A DNA stretch of 64,000 nucleotides from Paraphaeosphaeria minitans (Eukaryota > Ascomycota > Dothideomycetes > Pleosporales > Didymosphaeriaceae). Below, in pieces: positions 1-12,748 of this stretch. The position numbers were made by a program, and so were the translations under genes. The DNA lies in NCBI GenBank assembly GCA_015832175.1, contig WJXW01000013.1, forward strand, positions 992,001 through 1,056,000, read 5' to 3'. A model generated the notes under the pieces. That model was given only the letters and a program-made list of their open reading frames with translations, was not told the DNA's origin and ran no database searches. The first letter of the stretch is position 1. Every line of letters begins with the position of its first letter.

Positions 1-970
1 AGGCTTAGTAGATATAAAACGAGCCTCTAAGCTACTACTTAAGAGTGTAGAACCTTATTATATAAATTACTTTACTAGCTAGTAGAAATCTAAGTATAAA
101 GGTAACACTATTATATATATAGTAAGCTTAGCTAGTAAGTTACTAAAAGACTATATAGCTACTTTTAAGTATACTAGCCTTATCTCTCCTAAGCCTACTC
201 TAGAACTAATATAGAAAAAGGCTTATAGGGGAAAGGAATTTCTATATAGAAATAAACGTAGGCCTAATAGCTCTTAGTATAGTACTACTAAAGAAATAAG
301 CTTATTAGCGCTATAAAACTAGCTTAAGAGTAGACTTACTTATTCCTTTACTACTAGTTCCTAATTACGCCCTATTACTTTCTAGTAATAGGTTAAATAG
401 CTAGTAAATATATCTACTATACTAGATTACCTAGACCCTAATTACTTAAAGATAGATTCCTTAGTGTAAGTAAGTAGGCGCTTATATATATACGCTTTAG
501 AATATAGCCTTTTAGGCTTTTACTTCTTGATTAATAGTTAGAATAAGCGCTAGAATACGTTTTAGAATATATACGTCCTTTCTATAACTAACACTAATAC
601 GCTTTTTACTATTAATTTAGTAGTAGTAAGTATAGTATAAATAAAGAAAGATAAGTAGATCTAATATAATAAGTATTCTAAACACTTTAGATAGGTAGGT
701 CCTAAGCTCTAATTAAGTATAAGTATAGTATTAGTACTAGCACACCTCTCTTAGAGCTAGGAGCCCTTCTTAGGCCCTATAAGTAGTGCTAGTGGCGAAC
801 CTAATCTACGCTTAGCACCTAGGGGGTGTGTAGCGCCGTATAGGATACGGGTAGAGCTATAGGCCCTATAACACGAATAGGGCGATTACCTAAGAGGTAA
901 TTACCTAACTACTACAAGCTTCTTACTTAGCTTACTACTTCTTTATGTAAACTAGGTCTATATAAGACGC
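1..970. repeat. AT-rich, RIP-like mutated repeat island
   Basis: The first ~970 bases are strongly AT-rich and dominated by TpA-containing words (CTAGTA, TAGCTA, TATATA), while CpA and TpG dinucleotides are conspicuously scarce. This pattern is expected of repeat-induced point mutation, which converts CpA to TpA on both strands of duplicated DNA. Stops are dense and no open frame survives. Composition changes sharply near 960-990 to the GC-rich background. The original element could not be identified; a decayed transposon is the likeliest source. Confidence 0.75.
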
Positions 971-1064
971 ACTACTGAGCAGGCTTCTGCTGTTCAGTGA
1001 CAATACACTTGATCACCCTAAGCAGTATCCTCAGTTCATCTCCACAGCTACAGTATACCGTCTC

Positions 1065-2644
1065 CTATCTACGTATTTCAACCTCGGGATCATACCACCC
1101 GCCCACCTTATTCGCCCGATTCAGCACCACCCTCTCACCCATCCCCAAATCCTCCAGACTACTATCCCACATCTCCAGCCCCATCGCCCTCCTCCCCTCT
1201 TCTTTGACTAAGCTTTCCAACTCGTCAATACCGACACGGCCAACATGCTTGCTCTCCCCCTCGCCGCCGCCAAAGTCCGGAGACGGCGTCCCATCCACGA
1301 AGCAGGACCGCTGGCGATTGAGATATTTCGCGTTGTCCTCGGTCAGCGGACACGCAGGGATGTACAGGACCGACGAGTCCGAAGTGCCCGCGTGCGTGCG
1401 GTCAACCGCGTGGATGGTGTCGCAGTGCCAGGCGACGTAGTCACCCGGTCGGACGACGGGTACGTGGATCATGCTCTGCTTGAGATGCAGATGCGGGTGC
1501 AGGAGGTGCGAGAGTTCCTGGCCGTGGCCGGGGGACGCGCCGTGGATCCAGGATGTCGGGGTGGTGTCCATCTTCCAGTTGTCTGAGGCCAGAAAGGACG
1601 CAGAGGAGGTAGTGACTTCGTCGGCGGTTTGTGCGCCGGGAGCGATACCTTTCTGGGGACTGAAGAACGGGCGGAGGAGGTAGTATGCCGTGGCCTTCGC
1701 AAGAAGGGGGTTCACCAGGAGTGTGCCCTCGCCGGGTCCCGTGGTCGAGAGTGACAGCCAGCCCTGGAACATGCGGAACGCGCTGCATGCGCCCACGCCC
1801 TGATGTAGATCCGACACAACGTTGAGCCGGCAGCTGGACTCCCATGGGTCGAAAGCGTCCCAGTTCCCCTTCCAGACGGTGTCGTAGACCTTTCCGCGTC
1901 CGTAGCCGTTCTCGTCCCAGCGCTCAACGCTCCCCCCGTCGACGTGGGGCCCCAGAGCAAAGCGCGCATCGCCGGGGAGCCGCATGCGGAGGCGGTCGGC
2001 GTAGGATATGGGGTGGCGGGTGGAGATGGGGGTGTGTGGGTTCGTGGCATGCCAGTAGGACATGAGGAAGCTCTGGGCCTTGAGCATGTTGGGGTGGCCG
2101 CGGGCGAGCAGCTGGGCGCGGGACCAGTACAGTTCGAAGACCTGGGGTTTGTCGGCGGGGAATGCTGCGCGTGTCAGTACACTGTCTCTCCTACAAGCGA
2201 TTGATACATACCTTTGGTCTGGGGATTTGCCCGGATGTACTCGCTCAGACTCTTCTTCCACCCCAGCGCCTCCTCCTCGCTCACCACGCGACGCACAACA
2301 GCAACGCCCCTCTTACGGAGCTCGCTGCTGAACTCTTCGGGCGCATCGTCGATGTCCCTAAAGTCAATCTCGGGAATGATGTTCGAGCCCTTGTCCACAA
2401 TCAGCTGCATCTCCTCGCGCAGGTCCTTGAGCAGGCGCTCCCACGACTCTCGCACAGCCTCTTCATTTCCTTTGATCAAGCGCGTCTTCAGACGGGCATG
2501 CTCGGGTGCAAGCGGTGTGAATTGCTGGCCCGACAGCGACGCAAAGGCGTCTGAGATGTCGCCCTCGCGCTTGGACGCAGCGGTGCGTGCATGACGCAGC
2601 GTTCGGATGGGTCGCGATCGGACGGTTCGCGCCATGGACAGCAT
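1065..2644 (-). CDS. DUF1479 family Fe(II)/2-oxoglutarate dioxygenase-like protein
   Basis: Two exons, 2644-2212 and 2164-1065, separated by a 47-bp GT-AG intron (2165-2211); joining them restores one frame from ATG 2644. The product resembles the DUF1479 family (bacterial YbiU-like), a jelly-roll dioxygenase fold related to phytanoyl-CoA dioxygenases. Visible support: an HVDGG segment giving the HxD iron-ligand pair, and a distal WHCDTIHAVDR segment supplying a second histidine and a possible 2-oxoglutarate-binding arginine. The N-terminus is basic and rich in R/T/S, so a mitochondrial presequence is possible, though a second ATG at 2635 is equally usable. The substrate is unknown. It is divergent from the GH1 gene and borders the RIP-like island, yet its own frame is intact. 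Confidence 0.85.
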
Positions 2645-3568
2645 GGTGGTCGGCCTCCTGCTGCTGCTGTTGCTACTTCAATGTTCCAACGTCGTAGTTG
2701 CTCCCGCAGAACCGTCTCCTCCATCATATACTCTGCAATGCTCCGACAGCTCTTGCTAGGGTTGTCGAGCTCCGCAGCGCATGTTTCGATGAATGACGGC
2801 TGGGTGGCCCTAGCCTCTTCGGAAGTCGAGCCTCTGACTGAGCCTCTTCGGAACGCTAGCCTCTTCGAGACCCTAGCCTCTGCGCAATCCTCGATGGGGA
2901 AACGCGTCCGCCAGCCACGCTAAGCCGCTCTTGGGCGGTGCGGGGAATTGTCGTCGCTGCTGAACATGGTGACGTTCTGGAAGGTTTCCGACGAGGATTT
3001 CGCGGTGAGCCTCACAATCGCATAGGAATCGACGAGTACGTCCTGTAGGAAGACTGCTAGCCCAATGGGCCTACGGAGATACCTAGGTAATACTCGCCTG
3101 AGCCTCCCGCGCCCACCGCGCCCATCGCGCCGCAGCACCACCTCACTACCGTACCCCGCCATCACGCCGCGCCCCTCCTGGATTGACGCAGGTTGCAATC
3201 CCGGCCCGCACACCCATTCACCGCCCCCGTAGCTGCGCTCTGCACTGGCAGAACAACGCCTGAACCTCGCAGCAGCACGGCGTTGAGCACACAGCACGGC
3301 TTGCGGGTGGATACCACCCCCAATGGCGTTATCTTCTCACGGAAAAAATCACTCGACATCCGAGCGAGCGCTGTATCTGTGTGCGAAAATTGCTCGAAGC
3401 GTCTTAACGGCGCGTGTGCTAATGCCATGGGATGGGACGCGTCGAGGATGCCGTACCGCCGTGCATCTACGCCCGCCGATATATGTAGCCCGGATGCCCT
3501 CGAGCTGGCCGCCTCCATTGCAGCACCTCCCCAGTCTTTTCGTGTGATTCTCAACCCCTCAAGGAAAC
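2645..3568. other. Divergent intergenic region
   Basis: This separates the DUF1479 gene (-) from the GH1 gene (+) and must hold both promoters. A degenerate short direct repeat built on GCCTCTTCGGAA recurs between about 2812 and 2892. Open frames here overlap on both strands and resemble no protein family. Confidence 0.5.
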
Positions 3569-5493
<1,925 letters not shown>

Positions 5494-6446
5494 ATTGCTT
5501 GCAGCCGAAAGCGCGAGGCGAGATGGACCGGAGGCATCCTGCATTCGATGATTCTAGGTGGCTTCCAGAATAGGGTGCACCTTGACGTGGTGAGCGCGAG
5601 GGTCCTACGTGCAGTAACCTTTGTGCAAGTGCGCGTGCGGGTGTCGGTATGATGTGCGCGACGCTGGAAGATCGGCCCAGGGTATCCATGGAAGGAAGTT
5701 CTGCGGCCGACACAGCGTGCATTGTGATGGAGTCTTTCTTGGAGCCAGTCGGGGCTGGTCAAGAAAAAGCACTGCTCTCAATAGACTGATAGATCTACAC
5801 CGGCCGCGACAGGCTTGTTCATCTGCTCTTGCAAATCTCTCCTCACAATCATCATGCGACATGATGGACGATGTAAAGCATCATGGCGGCTGTGAACATA
5901 CGTGTAGTGTAGTGAGTATTTGCAGGCTAATGTTTCGGAGATGAAGGATCCACCAGGGTTATTCGAGTTTAGAGTTCAACCTCGGAGGGTGATCAAACCC
6001 TTTTCTTCCTGATAGCCGCTGGTCGCCATAGGTATCTTTCTAGGTTGGAGCTAGAAGTAGATGGCAGATCGTGTGGCGCTTGGGGTCTTGCAGAATGACT
6101 CGTTATCCGCCACCAAACTTCCACGACCCCTGGCCCGCTGTCGTGCAACCTGAGCGCAAACTTTAATTGCACACAAGCGGGCACTGCTGTGTTGAATACG
6201 TCTCAGTAGTAGCGACCCCGTGGCACATGCTCGCGGTCCCTCTGCTGGCAAGGATTGAGGGGCAGGTTGAGGAAGACGTCCTTCACTGTCCGCTGTAGGA
6301 CGCTCTGTGCGTGCAATGTTGTCGAGAGACTACGGTACCCGTGCTCGTCGTCCTCGCTTGGTGGTAGTCTGGGAGCTAAGGCACATGCGGCCAAGCGCGA
6401 GAGCGACTCATCAGTTGGCCGTCCAATGAAGGTACCAAGGCACCTC

Positions 6447-6627
6447 TACCGCATAATCTCATATAATTGAGCTTTTCTAGGCTCAAACAGATGGGCTGGT
6501 CCTGTGCAGTGATTGGTCAGATCCACAGACAGCCCCGCCGTCTCTATCCTACCGCATAATCTCAAATAATTGAGTTTTTCTAGGTTTAACTAAGAAGGTT
6601 GGTCCTGTACAATGATTGGACAGATCC
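6447..6627. repeat. Paired ~78-bp direct repeat with RIP-like differences
   Basis: Copies at 6447-6525 and 6550-6627 begin at the same TACCGCATAATCTC word, 103 bp apart. Many differences are C-to-T or G-to-A in the second copy: GAGC to GAGT, GGCTC to GGTTT, GTGCAG to GTACAA. That matches RIP acting more on one copy, or two insertions of a decayed element. Confidence 0.7.
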
Positions 6628-9600
6628 TGTTATATGCGGGGAAAGAAGCCCTGATCTCTCTTCGTACTCACGTGATACCCACTGATATGCGTGGTTAGAG
6701 AGATTCTGTGAAGCAGATAGTGCGTGCGGAGCGGGGCGTTCGTAGGTAGCGTGGCTGGAATCAGCATGACATAAATAAGCCCAAGGCTTTCTAAGCGTCC
6801 TAAAGCGCCAACACCAGGCAGATGATGCGCGGGACTTGGAGCAACGAGCGGGAGAGAGCAGCCGGTAGTTCAAAAATCGTTCGGCGGCTAGGTGATCCGG
6901 GCGGCGCCTGCTGTGCTGGATCTGCCCTCTTTGCCGGCTCTTCCCGTCAGAAGCGCTGAGGAACGATGGTTTGGAGGTGAAAAATGCACGAACACTAGGT
7001 AGGGACGGAAAACATCGAGCGGACCAAGGTCTTGTGCGAAGTCAGCACGAGATATCTGCTGATCCGCCGAGGAGCCACAGTTTCGCAATTGAGTGGCATC
7101 CTATGAGGGTGCTACGTAATACCTAAGACGGTCCCACCTGGGCGAACAGACAATCTGTTGAAGCTTGGATTGCGGCCGTTGTGACAGCGTCTTCAAGTTG
7201 AGCAAGGAACGGCAGAGGGGGCATCGCCGCGGCGGCCATAGTAGACGTAGACGGCTCCGGCGAGAAGATGCCATATACTGGCATGTTCCTGCAGCCGTCG
7301 GTAGCGCTTTAGCTCTCTGCTTGTGGGAAGGCGCGACGGGCAACGATGATCCTGGGGGACACCCCGTGGAGGTTCTCGCGATAGAACTATCGTGGTCTAC
7401 AATACTGTGTAACCCATGGTTACGACAGGGCCAGGCGCAAATGCTCAGCCGCCGCTTCCGTTGATGCAAAGACAGCATATACACTTCCCTCTATAATCGA
7501 TATCTGACTTTTCGCAGCTGTAATAGCAACTGTAAGAACACGCCTCCAGCGATGAGAGCACTGCGCAAAGAGCCGCGAAACACTACGGGAGAAACAAACC
7601 AGCACGCGGAGAGTTACGAAAGCTATTCACTAGTTGCGGCTGTTCCTGGGGCCATCTCGGGACAATTACGCAGACTGACAGCGGCGTGATTTCCTCGAGT
7701 GTATACCCCCTATGTAGTTCTGTGGCGCGCTAGAAACGCTATCGTACTAGAAACTGCAGCGACTGACGACATCACCACCTTGCGCCATCGCCCAAGGTTG
7801 CATCCGCTTCGTGGATCAATACACATGTCAAGTTTCATATTCTGTCGCATGCAATGATGGTCCACCGACGATCAGCCGTTGGATCAAACGTTGACCTGCC
7901 GCTGATCCCTCGCTCACCAGAACTTGCTTCAGCCTCACTTCGTGAGATGGATGTACGGCCTGTTCAATAGCGCATCGAGGTTCCTTCAGGCTTTCTGTCC
8001 ATGCCGAAAACAGAAGCATACCGACGCCGTGGCGGTGTTATCGCTCCGTGCGCAGGCAGGCCGCAAAACGTGACAGTGTGCATTGACTGCCCTTACCGAG
8101 ACTTTTTGATTTTACGAGACGTGTTTCACTCCGTCTACAGGAGCGCTTCGCAAGCCTCGACCCTGTTTCGCGGATGCTGACGAGTGTTTCGCCGCAGGAC
8201 GGATGGCATCCAATTGAGTTTTCTCGAGGCAAATGTCAGTGACGGTGAAGGCGCGGCTGGGGTTGTCGGCGACGATGACGGCTCTCTTGCCGTTTGGCAG
8301 ACGATCCTTGGCTGTGGCGCTCGGCTATGGGCAGCACTAGCTCAGAAGTTGGAGCACCACAATGCTCTCCACTGGGCGACGAAGACGGCCCTCAATCTGG
8401 CACTGCACGGTGGTCGGAGACAGCTATTGCGACCTCAGCACAGGGCAAGAACTGGTTGAGCGACGGTGATTGCGGCGGTCAGAGGTTTGAACGGGCTCGG
8501 TGAGGAGTCTCCTGACCGTCGTGGCAGGGGGACGCGCGGGCAAAGATCAATGCCTCATCTCGTTTGGACGTCGGGCTGGAGGTGACTAGTCTGAGCAGCA
8601 TGCGCGCTGAGAGGGCTCGCTGCAGACACGTCATTGGCCTTCACCGCTGGTCGGGGTGGATGGCTGCAAGTAGTCGTCGATGATGGTTCGCATGCTAGAC
8701 CATGGGCGGGAGTCGTCCACGATGCTGGCGGCGGTCGCGGTCGTGGTCGCGGGCGTTGAATGGCATGGCATCATTGCGGGACAAATCTCCGCGAACATTC
8801 CATCGGGAGATGGCATAATGGTCTGTGACGGTTCCGGCTGCCCCTTAGTACGACGACGACGCAAGAGAGATGATGCCAAGGGCGTGGGGAGCTCTGACGG
8901 GCACCCGTTTCGTCGCACTGCATGCCCTATGATCGACATGTTCCTAGTCGCGCGCTGGTTGCCGGCAGCGACGGTCGCTCGGACGCCGCGCTGGCCAGCA
9001 GCTCGCAGCTCGCCGACGAGACGACGGCCTGGCTGAAGTGAAATAGGTGGGCGGGTGAGCGGAAGGGGCGGTGATGGACAGGACGCGCACTAGGCGCCGG
9101 GCGGGCGTGTGCAGGTGCAGGTGCAGTGTGGTGCGGTGCGGTGCGGTGCAATGCAGTGGCTAGTGTAGCAGAGCAGGGCAGCCAGCGCGGCCGAAGAATC
9201 TGATGCCTGATCCGTCTGCACAGACAGGCTTTAAATGTGGGGCCCGCCAGAAGCGGGCTAGAGCCGACGATGAACCTGGCCGGCACGTGGAGGCTGCTTG
9301 GCGGCGCACACGCTCGCGCACAACAAAACCGAACGCCCATATGTTCAACCCCAGGTGCCGGGCTAGGTTCCTTCGAGCTGCTCCTGCACGTCGCCCAACG
9401 GCGCTCGCGACATTCCCACGGCGCACAGCGTTGAGCGCAATTCTCCCGATCCCTCCCATGTCGTCTGGGTGGGCGTCCTCCACGGCACGGCCCTGAGCGT
9501 AGGCGGTGAAGTGAATAGGCCTCCCTGCCGCCGGCCATTGACTTGCCTGCCAATCGCCTCAACCCCATCCCAAAGGGGAAGTGGGCCGATCTATCCGTTC

Positions 9601-9867
9601 TCGACGGCGCCAGCGGTGGACGTGGACGAGCGCGAGCAAGAGGATGCTGGCTCCAAGACAGCCGATGACGGCTCCCACTCGACGCGACGCCATGCGAAGC
9701 CTTGCGCACTGCTGTGCCCACGGGCCACGACGCAATCGCCGCTTCTAGTCACCATCCAGAAGCCCTGCCCTGTGCGAAGGACGCTCCGGCTGTCTTCTGA
9801 CACGGCCATCCTCGCGCGCCGACGTAGTCGTCCCAGCATAGCAACAGCGCCGACACTTCAGGCCATG

Positions 9868-10417
9868 GATCCGCTTCCTGCAGTCTCCGTTCAACGGCGC
9901 CTTGCAAGTTGATACCTCGTCCCCCTTTGCGCGTCACAAACTTTACCTGGTTTCACACCTGCATTTCCCCGCAGGGCGCACGTGCTGACCACCGACGGAC
10001 TGGGACCCTTCCAGGTCCCGCCCAGGGTGCCTACTAGTGCCTTCGAAGCCACTCGCAAGGGTCCCTCGTGAAAAGAAGTGCTATTATCCTTACAGAGATC
10101 CTGTTATAGCCCTCCTCCCTGCTGGTCCAAGGCCTCTGCGTTTTGTTCATCTCTCCCTCTACCTGTACATCTTCCCATCTGCCCACACAGCTATTCCTAC
10201 TCGTCAAGAATTCATACTTGCTGCTATACCACCTGCTGGTCCGAGTCCCCTCTATCCGTGCTTTTCGCACGCGGCACAACTTATACCCACCCATAGCCGT
10301 CCTAAAGCCTAGGACGTCCTCGTCATCTTGCGCGCGGGAACTCTGGAAGTTGGTCCCGAGCCGCTTACATAGCGACCACTTCCCGTCTTAAACCCTCTGC
10401 CGCCCCAGCGGATCCTC
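9868..10417 (+). promoter_or_regulatory. ATG-free leader/promoter of the bZIP gene
   Basis: No ATG occurs on the plus strand for 550 bases before the start at 10418. The last ~300 bases are pyrimidine-rich on the sense strand and contain two related CCTGCTGGTCC segments near 10118 and 10231. This supports the chosen start and suggests a long 5' leader without upstream ORFs. Confidence 0.5.
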
Positions 10418-11796
10418 ATGACTTCAGTAATCCATTATCGAGACCCTATTGCATACCGCAACGGCGACCTGATGGGTACGAATTATGTTCCACCGCACAT
10501 GGCTTCTATGAACCGATCGCCTGTCTACGATGACCACTCCTCTGGTTCCGAGCGAAAGCAGTCCACGCCTGGAGCTAAAAAGCGGCCTTCTCGGGCTGGC
10601 ACCCGTAGCGTCACCACATTGACTGCTGCACAACTCGAGCGCAAGAGAGCCAACGACCGCGAAGCGCAGCGAGCCATCCGCCAACGTACCAAAGACCACA
10701 TCGAAGGTCTCGAGCGTCAAGTGCGCGATCTCACCGCGCAAATTGGTACCAACAGCTCCACCAAGATGATGGAGTTGATGCGGCGAAACGAGGAGCTGGA
10801 GCAAGAGAACGCATTGCTCCGAGCGCGTCTTTCTCATGCTGGACAGGCATTAGGTATGCTGGAAGGCGCAGGTACGTCAATTTCTTCCGGCGGCACGGTT
10901 CAGTCGTTCACTGGGACGTATTGCTTTTTAACGTTGCGCCGGTATCTGTCTTTTGGGTAACCGAGCATTTGCTTTTGCGTCTGACGGACAGGGTCATGCA
11001 GCACCCTAAATGGCGATAGCTTACTCCTGGCGTTTTATCTTCTTCCAACTCATGCATACTGACACCTCGACCAGGCAATGAACAGGCCGGCCTGCTAGCT
11101 GCGACTGGAGGCGCCCCATCGCCTAGCGATCGCATCCAGATACTGAGCCACGCGCGTCGTTCTTCAACTGGAACCGCGAGGAGCGTTCACTCTGTACCAG
11201 AGATTACTACAACGCCGGTGGTTCAACCTGCGCCATGGCAACAGCAACAACAGCATCCACAACCTCCCCAGCACCAGCAGCACGCCTACTCTTCTAATGT
11301 ACCTTCGCCTCACGTCGAACACCCCCCAGCAAACTGGAGCTCTCATCCATCTGCACACCCTTCGCAGCACCCGGTGTCGCTTTCAGTGCCCGAGTCATCG
11401 TTGCACGCCGTGGAGTCTGGAAGCATGTCCTATCCCACTCAGTACTCCATGGATCACAACACCAGGGCCATGTCTTACCCTCTGGAGAATGCGTCGCTTG
11501 TCACATCCCAGGCCATGCAGATCGGTGGTTACAACACGCCAACATCGAATCCTTCGACCCACTCATCCGACTATCACAGGCAAATGAGCGTCCCCATGCA
11601 CAATGCACCACCGGCTGGGCACGGCCAGCATCCGCACTCATACTCCAGCCCCGCACATCACACATACGTGCGCCAGAGTAGCCACCCGGGAGAGATGCAT
11701 ATGATGGCTCCCGGCTCGCATCAACAATCCCACATGGTCAACGAGCAGGGTCAGATGATGTATCACCTCCCGCCGCACATGAAGGTTGAGCACTAG
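10418..11796 (+). CDS. bZIP transcription factor
   Basis: Two exons, 10418-10871 and 11075-11796, with a 203-bp intron; 391 residues. A basic region at residues 74-90 carries the diagnostic N-x7-R spacing (NDREAQRAIR), followed from about 97 to 138 by heptad leucines of a zipper. The basic region is of the fungal type also seen with DUF3425 proteins, but no DUF3425 domain follows. The C-terminal two thirds is Q/H/P/S/M-rich, with a polyglutamine patch (QQQQQ) just after the zipper, typical of an activation region. It should bind DNA as a dimer in the nucleus; targets are unknown. Reading through the intron would add only ~29 residues before a stop, giving a truncated bZIP without the activation region. 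Confidence 0.88.
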
Positions 11797-12748
11797 ATGG
11801 AGGGATTTGCTATCGCTCGCTGGGCTACCGCCCGCACCGTTACAGTGGGGACGAGGCGGTGAAGGAGCACATCGCAACTTGGCGGTGACGAGTCGTCTTG
11901 TGACTCTACCTTGCATTTCATTGCATCGAAGAAAGGCCTGGCTGCATGCGGAACCGCCGATCGCTCTAGGCACGACTCCAGAAGCTTTCAGAGACGTCCT
12001 CGCGCGCCCTCTCTGAAAATGTCTGGAACGGATAAGCCGCCGCGCGCTATTCCGGCGTTTCACCGGGGAATGACGGTTCAGATCGGAGCGGACTGCCGAG
12101 ACACACCAATACACGATCCTTCCGCAGCTTGGTCTCGGTTTTGGGCCGCCATCAAGACACCCGTTCATGTGCTCTCGTGTGAGCATTCCACGATCAACAT
12201 GCGGAAACTTACTTTCGCTTGGCAAAGGCTTCAGCGGAGAAAGCTTGCGAGGCTGGCAAGGCGGGGCCTGTGGCGTTCCTATCCCTGCATCTCGTCATCC
12301 AGGAATCTGCACACAGCTCGCGTCGATTCTCTTGGTCCCAGCCACCTTTGCCTGGGATTCCTAGCTGCGGAGCCATGCAGCCGCAGTTATACCGAATTTC
12401 GACCGGATGCACGGGCGATACCTAGCAAACTCCAAATAGATCTCCAATCGAGTTGGAGTAGGAGGAGGTAGTCGCCCAGCGCTAGCGGCTCATGGCTCTC
12501 GGGCTATCGAATGAGCTTGGCAAGCATGTTTCATCGCGCATCTTCTTCGCGTTACCTTCTGCTAGAACAACGGCCCCACCGCAATCACTGCATCACATCA
12601 ACCACGGTCTAGTGGCAGCATGCCTCATCTTGATCGTCATCACGTTTCTCGGACTATCGCCGAGCTGTTCGGTGGGGATGCTCCCGACGTGTGATGAAAA
12701 GTCCATCGCTTGTTGATTTTCTCCCAGGTCGGCAGTCAGGTATGAACA
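11797..12748. other. Convergent 3' intergenic region
   Basis: This lies between the stops of the bZIP gene (+) and the 2OG oxygenase (-) and should contain both 3' ends. Overlapping open frames on both strands show no recognisable domain. Confidence 0.5.

Larger units (their letters stand above)
5494..10417. other. Long gene-poor region (4.9 kb)
   Basis: No frame on either strand gives a product I recognise, and the longest (264 codons, minus, 8927-9721) is arginine/proline/serine-rich, as random GC-rich sequence gives. The region holds the paired repeat at 6447-6627 and GTGCG/GCAGGT runs near 9110-9160. The last 550 bases form the ATG-free leader of the bZIP gene. Lineage-specific short genes with introns cannot be excluded. 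Confidence 0.5.

Noticed and set aside
8927..9721. 264-codon minus-strand frame
   Set aside because: Composition is R/P/S/A/H-rich as in random GC-rich DNA, opposite-strand frames overlap it, and no domain is visible.
10872..10960. Unspliced end of the bZIP protein (180 residues)
   Set aside because: A good donor and acceptor restore frame into a long Q/H/P-rich exon typical of bZIP activation regions; the short form may exist only as intron retention.
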